Shown here: positions 34,371 to 43,038 of the stretch, piece by piece
How positions within the stretch are numbered: position 1 is the first letter of the stretch
Layout of the letters: each line of letters begins with the position of its first letter
NCBI RefSeq assembly: GCF_052115025.1
Contig: NZ_JBFRFW010000004.1
Span: 62,001 to 126,000 of the forward strand
Length of the DNA stretch: 64,000 nucleotides
Direction: 5' to 3'
From: Bradyrhizobium_A sp052115025
GTDB taxonomy: Bacteria > Pseudomonadota > Alphaproteobacteria > Rhizobiales > Xanthobacteraceae
The notes under the pieces: generated by a model
The model's database searches: none
What the model was told of the DNA's origin: nothing
Seen by the model: only the letters and a program-made list of their open reading frames with translations
Position numbers and translations under genes: made by a program

Positions 34371-36032
34371 TCAAGCGGCGATATCCCTGTCACGGGTTTC
34401 CGGCAGCAGGAGAAGTCCGACAACCAAGGCTCCGGCCGCAAACGCCACCGGGTACCACAGGCTGAAGAACATGTTGCCGCCCGCGATGTTCATCGCTGAC
34501 GTCATCGCAGACATCAGGCCGCCGATCCAGCCCGCGGCGATCTGGTAAGGCAGCGACATCGCGGTATAGCGGATACTGATCGGAAACAGCTCGACGATGC
34601 CGGCGGCCGCGGGCCCCTGCACCATCTGTCCCAGCAGCACCAGAACGACAAGCAAGCCGACCACCTGCAACGCGCGACCCTGCAACAGGTCGCCCACCGA
34701 CGACAGACGCAGGATCGAGGGATCACCGACCGTCGGATAGCCGGCCGCCTTGACACGCGCGGCGAGCTTGTTCGTGAACGCGGAATCGACCGAGATCGTC
34801 TCCTGTCCGATCGTCACCGTGGTCGGGGCGCCTGCCGGCAGGCTGACATTGGCGTAGGTCACCGACAATCGTGTCAGCGTGGCCTTGGCGACGTCGCAGG
34901 GGCTGGTGAACCGGGCCGTCCCCGCCGGATTGAACTGGAACGAGCACGTTGCAGGATCGGCGTTGACGCTGACGGAAATGGTGCGTTGAGCGTGATCGAG
35001 CGCCGGATTCGCCAGCTCAGCCAGAATGTGGAAAATGCTCAAAGAGGCAACCACCGCAATGGCGCAACCGGCGAGGATGATCGGCTTGCGGCCAACACGG
35101 TCGGACCACCAGGCGAAGAAGACGCAGCCGGCGACGCCGACGATTGTCGCGGTGACAACCAGCAGGTTCGCCGAATAGCTGTCGACCTTCAGCGAGATCG
35201 TCAGGAACGCAAGAATATAGAACGTACCGACGGAGCCGAGCACGGCGGTCGCGGCGCTCATGCCGAACAGCGCGATCAGCCCGAGGCGGATGTTGCTCCA
35301 GCGGCCCAGCGCCTCGCGCAACGGCGCGCGCGATTGGCGGCCCTCGGCCTTCATCTTGAGGAACGCCGGGCTCTCCTCGAGCCCCAGCCGGAGCAACAGC
35401 GACACCACCAGCAGCGGTGCCGAGGCGAGCAACGGAATGCGCCAGCCCCACAGCCTGAACTGCGTATCGTCGAGCATACTCTGGGTGATCATGACCACCG
35501 CCAGCGCGAGCAGCAGGCCGAGCGTGATGCTCGCCGGGATGCAGCCGACATAGAAGCCACGCCGGCCCGGCGGCGCATGCTCGGCGACATAGATCGCCGC
35601 ACCGCCGAACCCGCCGCTGATGGCAAGGCTCTGCAGGATGCGCGAGCCGACGAGGATGATCGGCGCGGCGATGCCGATCTTATCCGACGTCGGCAGCAGG
35701 CCGACGATCAGTGTCGACGCGCCCACGATCACGACCGTCGCGAAAAAGGCGGGCTTGCGGCCCACCAGGTCGCCGAATCGGCCCCACACCAGCGCGCCGA
35801 ACGGGCGCACCAGGAGGCCGACGTAAATCGTCAGCTGCGCGAAGATGCTGCGGATCGTATCGTCGAACTGACCGAAAAACTTGATGCCCAGGATCATGGC
35901 GAGCGCGCCATAGAGAAAGAAATCGTACCATTCCAGGATCGTACCGACGCTCGAAGCGATGATGACCCGCCGCTCGTCCCTCGTCATCCGCGTCGTCTCA
36001 ACAGGCGCGGATGCATTGACCAAAGTCGACAT
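34371..36032 (-). CDS. MFS metabolite:proton symporter with a large inserted loop
   Basis: A 553-residue carrier of the metabolite:H+ symporter family (shikimate, citrate, alpha-ketoglutarate permeases), normally about 430 residues. TILEWYDFFLYGALA, RPFGALVWGRFGDLVGRK and SDRVGRKP are typical. The excess is a soluble insert at about residues 341-452, between hydrophobic segments of the second half. It is Ser/Thr-rich with two cysteines (Cys363, Cys379) and looks like a folded extracytoplasmic domain. The start was chosen at MSTLVN, with GGGGGGAAA upstream. Its substrate may belong to the resorcinol-type or the preceding module. Confidence 0.87.
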   Translation of the reverse strand: MSTLVNASAPVETTRMTRDERRVIIASSVGTILEWYDFFLYGALAMILGIKFFGQFDDTIRSIFAQLTIYVGLLVRPFGALVWGRFGDLVGRKPAFFATVVIVGASTLIVGLLPTSDKIGIAAPIILVGSRILQSLAISGGFGGAAIYVAEHAPPGRRGFYVGCIPASITLGLLLALAVVMITQSMLDDTQFRLWGWRIPLLASAPLLVVSLLLRLGLEESPAFLKMKAEGRQSRAPLREALGRWSNIRLGLIALFGMSAATAVLGSVGTFYILAFLTISLKVDSYSANLLVVTATIVGVAGCVFFAWWSDRVGRKPIILAGCAIAVVASLSIFHILAELANPALDHAQRTISVSVNADPATCSFQFNPAGTARFTSPCDVAKATLTRLSVTYANVSLPAGAPTTVTIGQETISVDSAFTNKLAARVKAAGYPTVGDPSILRLSSVGDLLQGRALQVVGLLVVLVLLGQMVQGPAAAGIVELFPISIRYTAMSLPYQIAAGWIGGLMSAMTSAMNIAGGNMFFSLWYPVAFAAGALVVGLLLLPETRDRDIAA

Positions 36033-36448
36033 ATGAAATTTCCCCCCAGACAAAAATCGAAAGGCCCGTTGCGCCCACGATCTCGACCGGCGTGCACGAT
36101 CCACCGCAGCGGATCATCACCACCGGCCTCGTCTCAAGCGCTGCGCCAGCTGGCAACCCCGCCGACGGCATCTCTGCCGGTAGCACCACCATCGGTGCAC
36201 CGGCAAGGCTTGCGGATGCGATCGGCGGCCGGAAGCCGGCAATGCCGCAGCATGATGCGGGCGTGCAGATCAAACCGCTGGTATCGGAGTCCGTCGCAGC
36301 CGGCGAAAGGTAGATGGCAACCGTCGGCGGCGATATGGTCGCGCGCGGATTACCGCTCGCACCAGACGCGGCGCCGTTGCTGGTGCAACGCAACACACAG
36401 CGGCCAGGCCGACGATGAGAACAGTCGAGCCGGATCGAACGACCAGCG
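36033..36448. other. intergenic region with no recognised gene
   Basis: This 416-base stretch lies upstream of the symporter gene. Open frames exist on both strands, but they have low-complexity composition and no ribosome-binding sites. It may be decayed DNA; the promoter of the symporter must lie in its first part. No repeat is evident. Confidence 0.4.
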
Positions 36449-36604
36449 TCAGCGATCCGACACCATCTGCAGCGCGCGGAACGTCAGCCGCTTGGCATCA
36501 TGGATGCCCGACAGGTACAGCTTCATAATGCAGTCGGATACCGCCTTGCGGTCGCATCCGGTCAACGACACCACGGCCTCGACGGCCATCTTCTGCGCGT
36601 CCAT
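36449..36604 (-). CDS. small hypothetical protein of 51 residues
   Basis: The frame starts MDAQKMAVEAVVSLTGCDRK and ends in ALQMVSDR, with AGGA placed 7-8 bases before the ATG, and codon use like the neighbours. It looks helical and soluble with two cysteines. I recognise no family. Supporting evidence is only the ribosome-binding site and composition, so this is a candidate gene. Confidence 0.55.
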   Translation of the reverse strand: MDAQKMAVEAVVSLTGCDRKAVSDCIMKLYLSGIHDAKRLTFRALQMVSDR

Positions 36605-36743
36605 GTGGCTTCCTCACACAGCTCGCCCGGCCCGACCATCATGGTGAGCATCCGGTTAACGGACCGTTCCTTTCGCTGATTTGCGGCGTCCCCGTCACTA
36701 CGTGGAATTGCGCACCCGGTGCCTGCAGCAACGGGCGCGCGGG

Positions 36744-36912
36744 CCTCATCCTTCGAGACGGCTGCGATGCAGCTGTGCGGCACGCGAGTAGCCACACCCA
36801 ATGCGTCATTGCCGGACTTGATCCGGCAATCCAGCTGGCTCACCCCACGGCGAGAAGCTCAAAGCTGGATCACCGGGCCTCGACGCTTCGCGTCGGCCCG
36901 GTGATGACACCG
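36744..36912. repeat. degenerate CTCATCCTTCGAGACG copy plus GTCATTGCCGGA-type repeat
   Basis: A partial CTCATCCTTCGAGACGGCTG element (36746-36790) is followed by a fuller element from GCGTCATTGCCGGACTTGATC to GGCCCGGTGATGACACC. Both belong to the families described at 2376 and 2542. They occupy the 390 bases between the 51-residue frame and the lyase gene. Confidence 0.7.
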
Positions 36913-36994
36913 AGAACGGAGAGCCGCATCGTTCCCAGGGCGACAGTCAACGCCATCGACATGGCAGAGACCTGATGCCTCAACGCCCTGCTCC

Positions 36995-37861
36995 TCAGCT
37001 TCGCTCCCCCTCCTTCGGCTGGTACCGCGCCTCGATCTCCGCCCAGCGTTCGAAGCCGACGATCGACTTGTAGTCCTCGAAGCCGACGCCCTTGCCGGCG
37101 AAGCCGATGTCGCCGCGGGCGAGGCTGTCATAGACGTTCTGCATGGCGCGCACCGCATGCATCAGCGCCGAGATGCCGTAGATCACGATGCGAAAGCCGA
37201 GGTCCTCGAGCTCCGCCGGGCGCAGCAGCGGCGTGCGGCCGCCTTCCAGCATGTTGGCGAGCTGCGGCACGTCGAAAGTGCGGCCGATCACTGCCATCTC
37301 CTCGACGCTGGTCGGCGCCTCGATGAACAGCGCGTCGGCGCCGGCGCGGGCGTAGCGCTCGCCGCGGCGCAGCGCCTCGTCGAGGCCATAGACCTCGCGC
37401 GCGTCGGTGCGGGCGATGATGTAGGTGTCGCGGTTGATGCGGTTCTCGGCCGCAGCGCGGATGTTGGCCTCCATCTGCGCGCTGGACAGCAGTTGTTTGC
37501 CGGCGATGTGGCCGCAGCGCTTGGGCGACACCTGGTCCTCGAAGAACACCGCCTGCGCGCCGAGCCGCTCGTAGAAGTTGATGGCGTGCACCACCGTCTT
37601 GACGTCGCCATAGCCGTTGTCGGCATCGACCAGCACCGGCAGGTCGGAGCCGGCCATGGTGTCGCGGATGCCAGCGCCGATCTCGCCGAGCGCGACGAGG
37701 CCGATATCCGGCACGCCATAGCGCGCGCCGACCAGCGGAAAGCCGCCGATGAAATAGGCCTTGAAGCCGGCGCGCTGGATCAGCCGCGCGCTGATGGCAT
37801 CGTGGGCGCCGGGCAGCACCAGCGGCCGCTCGCTGGCCACCAGCTGTCGAAACGTGGTCAT
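36995..37861 (-). CDS. isocitrate lyase/PEP mutase family enzyme
   Basis: A 288-residue TIM-barrel enzyme of the ICL/PEPM superfamily. VDADNGYG (79-86) and FFEDQ supply the metal-binding acids. KRCGH (114-118) with Cys116 is the hallmark of the lyase branch (methylisocitrate, dimethylmalate or isocitrate lyases) rather than the phosphonopyruvate mutase. Start at MTTFRQ with AGGAG upstream. It is the last gene of the long minus-strand unit beginning at 46945, 68 bases after the ABC permease. It may cleave a C4-C6 acid from the pathway. Confidence 0.87.
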   Translation of the reverse strand: MTTFRQLVASERPLVLPGAHDAISARLIQRAGFKAYFIGGFPLVGARYGVPDIGLVALGEIGAGIRDTMAGSDLPVLVDADNGYGDVKTVVHAINFYERLGAQAVFFEDQVSPKRCGHIAGKQLLSSAQMEANIRAAAENRINRDTYIIARTDAREVYGLDEALRRGERYARAGADALFIEAPTSVEEMAVIGRTFDVPQLANMLEGGRTPLLRPAELEDLGFRIVIYGISALMHAVRAMQNVYDSLARGDIGFAGKGVGFEDYKSIVGFERWAEIEARYQPKEGERS

Positions 37862-37929
37862 CGGTCGAAGATCTCCTGTGGTCCGTCCGCCACCGTTTAG
37901 CGGCAATCACGGCGCCCGTCTCGGAGAAA

Positions 37930-39030
37930 TCAGCGCCGTTCTAGCCAGCGCTGCGTCGGGAACAGGCGCAGTTGCCAGCGCCGCGCCGCCTCGCCGCCGA
38001 CGCCGCGCGGCATGAACAGCATGATCAGGATCGCCAGCGTGCCCAGCACCACGAGATAGAGACTGCCATACTGCGACAGGTAGGTCTGCAGCCCCCACAG
38101 CAGCAGCACGCCGACCATCGGCCCCTCGATGGTGCGCACGCCGCCGATCACCACGATGAAGATGACATAGGCCGTCCAGTCGGTGACGCTGAAGGCGGCA
38201 TCCGGCGAGATGCGCGCTTTCTGCAGGTAGACGACCGCGCCGATGATACCGGTGGCGAACGCCACGATCACCCACAGGCCGTAGCGGATCCGCCCGGTGC
38301 GCACGCCGACGCTGCGCGCCGCCGCGGCATTGTCGCGACTCGCGGCGAGCGCGAGCCCGAGCCGCGAGCGCACGAACGCATAGAGGGCGAGCGTGATCGC
38401 GACGGCGAGCACGAGCGCCAGCCAGTACACCAGAACGTCGCGCGCTGCCGCCGGACGCAGGCCGAGCAGCGCCTGCACCGCCTTGAGGCCGGCCATCTGC
38501 GACAGCTCCGCCGGCGCGATCGACATGCCGGTGCCGCCGCCAAGCGACTTGACCTGGGCGCAGACCAGCCGCAGCGCCTCCGCCGCGACCCAGCTGCCGA
38601 TGGCGAAATACGGTCCCTCCAGGCGGAACAGCAGCGGCCCGAGCACGGCGGCAACCACCGCCGCGGCGATGCCCGCGAGCAACACGGCGAGCAGCGGATC
38701 GCAGCCGGCGATGACGATCGCGCCGAACAGCGCGTAGCCGCCGAGGCCGACGAACGCCTGCTGGCCGACCGAGACGAGACCACCCCAGCCGGCGAGCGCA
38801 TTCCAGAGCTGCGCCAGCGCCAGCATGGTGAAGACGAAGATCAGATCCTGGATGAGGTTGCGCGAGGCGACCGCCGGCAACGCGGCGAGGCCGACGACGA
38901 CCACGACACCGACGATCCCGGCGACGCGCGACAGCCGCGTGCCGACGCGGACCTGCCACAGCGGCGCGTCGCTGCACTCTGCCGCATCCGCGGACACTGC
39001 CACGCGCTCGGAGACGCTGTGCACGGTCAT
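37930..39030 (-). CDS. branched-chain-type ABC permease, LivM-like
   Basis: A 366-residue inner-membrane protein with about nine hydrophobic segments. GWGGLVSVGQQAFVGLGGYAL and EGPYFAIGSWV are LivM markers; SRDNAAAARSVGVRTGRIRYGLWVIVAFATG is the cytoplasmic coupling region. Its ATG overlaps the LivH-like stop by 4 bases. It is part of a complete five-gene importer whose neighbours degrade hydroxyquinol, so an aromatic substrate is more likely than an amino acid. Confidence 0.92.
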   Translation of the reverse strand: MTVHSVSERVAVSADAAECSDAPLWQVRVGTRLSRVAGIVGVVVVVGLAALPAVASRNLIQDLIFVFTMLALAQLWNALAGWGGLVSVGQQAFVGLGGYALFGAIVIAGCDPLLAVLLAGIAAAVVAAVLGPLLFRLEGPYFAIGSWVAAEALRLVCAQVKSLGGGTGMSIAPAELSQMAGLKAVQALLGLRPAAARDVLVYWLALVLAVAITLALYAFVRSRLGLALAASRDNAAAARSVGVRTGRIRYGLWVIVAFATGIIGAVVYLQKARISPDAAFSVTDWTAYVIFIVVIGGVRTIEGPMVGVLLLWGLQTYLSQYGSLYLVVLGTLAILIMLFMPRGVGGEAARRWQLRLFPTQRWLERR

Positions 39031-39893
39031 GGCCGCCTCGCGGGAAACAGGCCGCGCGGCCGCACCATCAGCACCGCGAGGAAGGCGAGATGGCCGGCGA
39101 GGATCTGCCATTCCGGATTCAGCCGCGCGCCGACGCTCTGCGCCAGCCCCAGTACGATGCCGCCGGCGAGCGTGCCCCACAGGCTGCCGAGGCCGCCGAT
39201 GATCACCGCCTCGAACGCATAGAGCAACCGCGCCGGCCCGATCGAGGGATCGAAATTGGCGCGGATGCCGAACACGATGGCAGCGATCACCGAGACCGCG
39301 AGCGACAGTCCCACCGCGATGGCATAGACGCTGCGCTCGTTGACGCCCATCAGCTGCGCGATGGCCGGATTGTCGGCGGTGGCGCGGAAGGCGCGACCGA
39401 GCGATGTGCGATAGAACACCAGCTGCAGCAGCACCACCGCGGCAATGGCGATGACGAGGGCGATCAGCGGCGCGAGCCCGACGCTGAGCCCGGGCGTGAG
39501 CGTCACCGACGCCGCGTCGAACGCCCCGGCCTGCAGCCGGCGGCTGTCGGCACCATAACCCAGCAGCAGGCCATTCTGGATCACGATCGACAGGCCGAAG
39601 GTGACGAGCAGCGGCGGCAGGATGTCGTCGCCGAGCACCCGCTGCAGCACGAGGCGCTGCAGGGCGAAGCCGAGCACGAACATCGCCGCCACCGCGACCA
39701 GCGTCGCCGCCGCGAGCGGCAGGCCGAACGCCGTGGTCAGGCTGAGCACGAGATAGGCGGCGAGCAGCACGAGATCGCCATGGGCGAGGTTGACCAGCCG
39801 CATGATGCCGAAGATCAGCGACAGCCCCAGCGCGAACAGCGCATAGACGCCGCCGAGCAGCACGCCTTCGATGACCGTATCCAGTCCGCTCAT
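39027..39893 (-). CDS. branched-chain-type ABC permease, LivH-like
   Basis: A 288-residue inner-membrane permease. LLGGVYALFALGLSLIFGIMRLVNLAHGDL is the LivH N-terminal signature, and AVIIGGLGSLWGTLAGGIVLGL is the conserved C-terminal segment. The start was chosen at MSGLDTV, giving the usual length. The gene ends in a 4-base overlap with the LivM-like gene and begins 7 bases after the ATPase stop. Confidence 0.93.
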   Translation of the reverse strand: MSGLDTVIEGVLLGGVYALFALGLSLIFGIMRLVNLAHGDLVLLAAYLVLSLTTAFGLPLAAATLVAVAAMFVLGFALQRLVLQRVLGDDILPPLLVTFGLSIVIQNGLLLGYGADSRRLQAGAFDAASVTLTPGLSVGLAPLIALVIAIAAVVLLQLVFYRTSLGRAFRATADNPAIAQLMGVNERSVYAIAVGLSLAVSVIAAIVFGIRANFDPSIGPARLLYAFEAVIIGGLGSLWGTLAGGIVLGLAQSVGARLNPEWQILAGHLAFLAVLMVRPRGLFPARRP

Positions 39894-39900
39894 GACGCCC

Positions 39901-40605
39901 TCATGTTCCGAAATAGGCGGCGTGGATGGCGTCGCGATCGACGCCATGGCTTGCGCCCTGCAGCGTCACCCGCCCCTCCTGCAGGCAGTAGAAGCGGTCG
40001 GTGGCGCGCAGCGCGCGGGCAATATCCTGCTCGACCACGACCACCGCGGTGCCGTTACCCCGGATCTGCGGCAGCATGCGGTAGATGTCCTCGACCACGA
40101 TCGGCGCCAGTCCGAGGCTGATCTCGTCGCACAACAGCACCGTCGGATTGGACATCAGCGCGCGGCCGATCGCCACCATCTGCTGCTGACCGCCGGACAG
40201 CACGGTGACCGCGCTGCGCCGCCGCTCGTGCAGCACCGGAAACATGCGGTAGACCGCGGCGAGGTCCCACGGCGCGGCGCGTTCGCCGCCATAGGCGCCG
40301 ATCAGCAGGTTCTCCTCCACCGACAGCGAGGCAAACAGTTGTCGCCCCTCGGGCACGAGGGCAAGGCCGAGCCGGACGACACGCGCCGCCGGCGCGTCGC
40401 CGATCGGCCGCCCGCCGAGGCGGATGGCGTCGGCGTGGTTGCGCACGAGGCCGGCGAGCGATTTCAGCAGCGTCGACTTGCCGGCGCCGTTGGCCCCGAT
40501 CACTGCGACGGCCTCGCCCGCGGCGAGTTCGAAATCGATGCCGAACAGCGCCTGGAAGTCGCCGTAGAAGGCATCGAGCGCGCTGGCGCTGAGCAACGCG
40601 GTCAT
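39901..40605 (-). CDS. ABC transporter ATPase, LivF-like
   Basis: A 234-residue ATPase: Walker A GANGAGKST, signature VLSGGQQQMVAIGRAL, Walker B TVLLCDEISLGLAP, and the LivF-typical VPEGRQLFASLSVEENL. It overlaps the other ATPase gene by 4 bases. It powers the heterodimeric ATPase pair of the importer. Confidence 0.93.
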   Translation of the reverse strand: MTALLSASALDAFYGDFQALFGIDFELAAGEAVAVIGANGAGKSTLLKSLAGLVRNHADAIRLGGRPIGDAPAARVVRLGLALVPEGRQLFASLSVEENLLIGAYGGERAAPWDLAAVYRMFPVLHERRRSAVTVLSGGQQQMVAIGRALMSNPTVLLCDEISLGLAPIVVEDIYRMLPQIRGNGTAVVVVEQDIARALRATDRFYCLQEGRVTLQGASHGVDRDAIHAAYFGT

Positions 40606-41321
40606 GCCGGCACGCCCATATAGATCGTCTGCACCTCGCGCGAGCGCATCACGGTCGCCGGATCGCCCTCCGCCACCACGCGGCCGAAGTCGAGCACCAT
40701 CAGGCGGCCGACCACGGCGAGCAGCGCATGCACGACATGTTCGATCCAGACGATGCCGACGCCCTGCGCATGGATGCCGCGGATGGTGACGACGAGCTCG
40801 CGGCACTCGCCTTCGGTGAGGCCGCCGGCGATCTCGTCGAGCAGCAGCAGGCGCGGCCGCGTCGCCAGCGCCCGCGCCAGCTCCAGCCGTTTGCGGTCGA
40901 GCAGCGGCAAACTGCCGGCGAGACGGTTGGCCCTGCCTTCGAGCCCGGTGAGCGCGAGCGTCGTGCCGCAGTGCTGCACCGCCTCGGCTTCCGACAGGCT
41001 GCCGCCGAACAGCGCCGCGACCGCGAGGTTCTCGTAGACCGAGAGATGATCGAACGGCTGCGGGATCTGGAACGAGCGACCGATGCCGGCGCGGCAGCGC
41101 GCCTCCGGCGGCAGCGCCGTGATATCGGCGCCATCGAGCATGACGCGACCGGCATCCGGCCGCAGCATGCCGGTGATCAGGTTGAACAGCGTCGACTTGC
41201 CCGCGCCATTCGGCCCGATGACGCCGAGCGCCTCGCCCGGCGCCAGCGCGAGGTCGATGCCGTCGGCGACCACGATGGCGCCGAAGCGTTTGGAGACGCT
41301 GTGGAGTTGAAGCATGGCCAT
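40602..41321 (-). CDS. ABC transporter ATPase, LivG-like
   Basis: A 239-residue ATPase: Walker A GPNGAGKST, LivG-typical AGIGRSFQIPQPFDHLSVYENL and Walker B RLLLLDEIAGGL. The signature is divergent: it reads SLPLLDRKRLELARAL where LSxG(Q/E) is normal, which may still work through the partner. A second ATG six bases downstream is an alternative start. It is separated from the binding-protein gene by 192 bases containing a repeat pair. Confidence 0.9.
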   Translation of the reverse strand: MAMLQLHSVSKRFGAIVVADGIDLALAPGEALGVIGPNGAGKSTLFNLITGMLRPDAGRVMLDGADITALPPEARCRAGIGRSFQIPQPFDHLSVYENLAVAALFGGSLSEAEAVQHCGTTLALTGLEGRANRLAGSLPLLDRKRLELARALATRPRLLLLDEIAGGLTEGECRELVVTIRGIHAQGVGIVWIEHVVHALLAVVGRLMVLDFGRVVAEGDPATVMRSREVQTIYMGVPA

Positions 41322-41357
41322 GTTCGCAGCTCGTCGCAACCTATCGATGTGAAGCAA

Positions 41358-41470
41358 CTCCTCATGGTGAGGAGCGCGGAACGCGCGTCTCGAACCATGA
41401 GGCCCGGCTCTCGCCATCCGTGGCCTCATCCTTCGAGACGCCCGCCGTGCGGGCTCCTCAGGATGAGGGG
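41358..41470. repeat. palindromic repeat pair inside the importer operon
   Basis: CTCATGGTGAGGAGCGCG with CGCGTCTCGAACCATGAG, then CTCATCCTTCGAGACGCCC with GGGCTCCTCAGGATGAG. It sits between the binding-protein gene and the first ATPase gene of one operon. It could stabilise the upstream message and so raise the binding protein over membrane parts; that is inference. Confidence 0.75.
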
Positions 41471-41513
41471 ATGGGGCGGCGCACGCTCCGCAAACCGCCG
41501 CCGCCCGCCACCC

Positions 41514-42842
41514 TCAGCTCAGCGCCTGCATCTCGCCGCCGAGCGGGATTTGCGACGCCGTGCGGTTTTCGGTGATGACCATGTCGTACCTGTCGCCGTT
41601 GAGACGCCACTGGCCGCCGACCAGCGGCGTCTTGGCGATGTTCTTCGCGGCGAATGGCGGCACCTTGTCGGAGCCGAACGCCACCGGGCCCACAATGGTG
41701 TCGAGCCTGGTCGCGCCGATCGCCTTCGCCAGCGCCGCGCCGTCGTTCGGATCGGCCGCGCGCTTGAGCGCATCGACCGCGACCTCGAACAGCGAATGCA
41801 CGAAACCGATCGGCTGCGTCCACTGCTTGCCGGAGGCCTGCTCGTATCCCCTGGCGAGTTCAGCGGCGCTGATGCCTGTCAGACTCGACTTGTAGGGATG
41901 GCTCGGCGTCCACCACACCTCGGTCGAGATGTTGTTGCCACCCTTGCCCAGCGCCCGCACCGTGGTCGGGAACAGCAGCGCCTTGGCGACCGACACCACC
42001 TTCGGCTTGTAGCCTTTCTGGCGCGCCTGATTCCAGAACGTGGTGAAGTCCGGCGGGATGATGACGCCGGTGACGATCTCCGCATCGGCGCCGCGGAAGG
42101 CGGCGATCTGCGAGCTGAAGTCGTCGGTGAGATTCTGGAAGCGGCCGGGATCGGTCAGCTTGTAGCCGCCCTTGGCCAGCACCGGTGGAAAGCCGATGGC
42201 GCCGTCGCCCCAGGCATTGCCGTCGGCGTCGTTGGGGAACAGCGCGCCGACCGACTTGTTGGTCGCGACCTGGCTCCACATCCCGGTGAACACTGCGATG
42301 ACGTCCTCCAGCCCCCAGAAGTAATGGAAGGTGTAGTCGAACGGCTTCCAGCTCTTCGGGTCGGCCGGGTTGGCCTGGCGGCCGATGAAGTTGGTCTGCC
42401 ACGGCGCGACGCTGGACAGGCACGGCACCTGCTCGAGCTCGCACTGGGTGGCGACCGGATTGTTGGTCTCGGGCGTCGCCCCGACCACGATCATTGCGAC
42501 GTTGTCGCGGGTGATCAGCTCCTTGGCGACCTCCGCCGCGCGGTTGGGATTGGACTGGCTGTCCTTGGTGACGACCTCGACCGGCACGGTCTGGCCGCCG
42601 AGCTTGAGGCCGTCCTTCACCACTTTCCGGAATTCGCCGAGCACGAAATCGTCGGCCTCCGCGAACGCGGCGAGCGGGCCGCTCTTCGGCGACACGTAGC
42701 CGATGCGGATCGGCTTGGCGGCGGCCCGCACCGCCGGGCTTGCGAACGTCGTCGTGCCCGCGGCGATGCCGCCGGCGATCCCCTGCAGCAGGCGGCGGCG
42801 GTCGATCCGCCAGGGCGTCGCTGTCGTCAGCTTGTGGTCCAT
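41514..42842 (-). CDS. ABC substrate-binding protein, branched-chain (Peripla_BP_6) type
   Basis: A 442-residue periplasmic binding protein. The N-terminus has IDRRRLLQGIAGG and a hydrophobic stretch ending in AVRAAAKP, a Tat-type signal. The mature start IRIGYVSPKSGPLAAFAEADDFVLGEF is the LivJ-like fold. It is the receptor of the importer encoded downstream. Located directly after the hydroxyquinol enzymes, it probably binds an aromatic acid or phenol derivative. Confidence 0.92.
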   Translation of the reverse strand: MDHKLTTATPWRIDRRRLLQGIAGGIAAGTTTFASPAVRAAAKPIRIGYVSPKSGPLAAFAEADDFVLGEFRKVVKDGLKLGGQTVPVEVVTKDSQSNPNRAAEVAKELITRDNVAMIVVGATPETNNPVATQCELEQVPCLSSVAPWQTNFIGRQANPADPKSWKPFDYTFHYFWGLEDVIAVFTGMWSQVATNKSVGALFPNDADGNAWGDGAIGFPPVLAKGGYKLTDPGRFQNLTDDFSSQIAAFRGADAEIVTGVIIPPDFTTFWNQARQKGYKPKVVSVAKALLFPTTVRALGKGGNNISTEVWWTPSHPYKSSLTGISAAELARGYEQASGKQWTQPIGFVHSLFEVAVDALKRAADPNDGAALAKAIGATRLDTIVGPVAFGSDKVPPFAAKNIAKTPLVGGQWRLNGDRYDMVITENRTASQIPLGGEMQALS

Positions 42843-42933
42843 CGTTCCCTCCTTGTGTTGCAGCCGATGCATTGCCGGCCGCGTTGCTTGCTCAAATTCT
42901 CTCGTCCCGGTCGGCCTCGCACGCTGCATTCCT

Positions 42934-43021
42934 CTTCATGGTGAGGAGGCGCGCAGCGCCGTCTCGAACCATGAGGCCGATGCCGCACCGCCAGTGCCCT
43001 CATCCTTCGAGACGAGGATGA
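42934..43021. repeat. palindromic repeat pair, second element truncated
   Basis: CTTCATGGTGAGGAGGCGC with GCGCCGTCTCGAACCATGAG is complete. The following CCTCATCCTTCGAGACGAGGATGAGCG has lost its central arms, a deletion derivative folding directly on itself. It lies between the monooxygenase and binding-protein genes of the operon. Confidence 0.75.
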
Positions 43022-43038
43022 GCGGGCGGCCGATCATC

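Noticed and set aside
35998..36396. A 132-codon frame upstream of the symporter gene
   Set aside because: Low-complexity Ser/Ala/Pro composition, overlap with the symporter start and no ribosome-binding site.
36995..37861. Calling this enzyme methylisocitrate lyase (prpB)
   Set aside because: The KRCGH lyase motif fits, but there are no prpC or prpD neighbours and the context is aromatic catabolism, so the substrate is left open.
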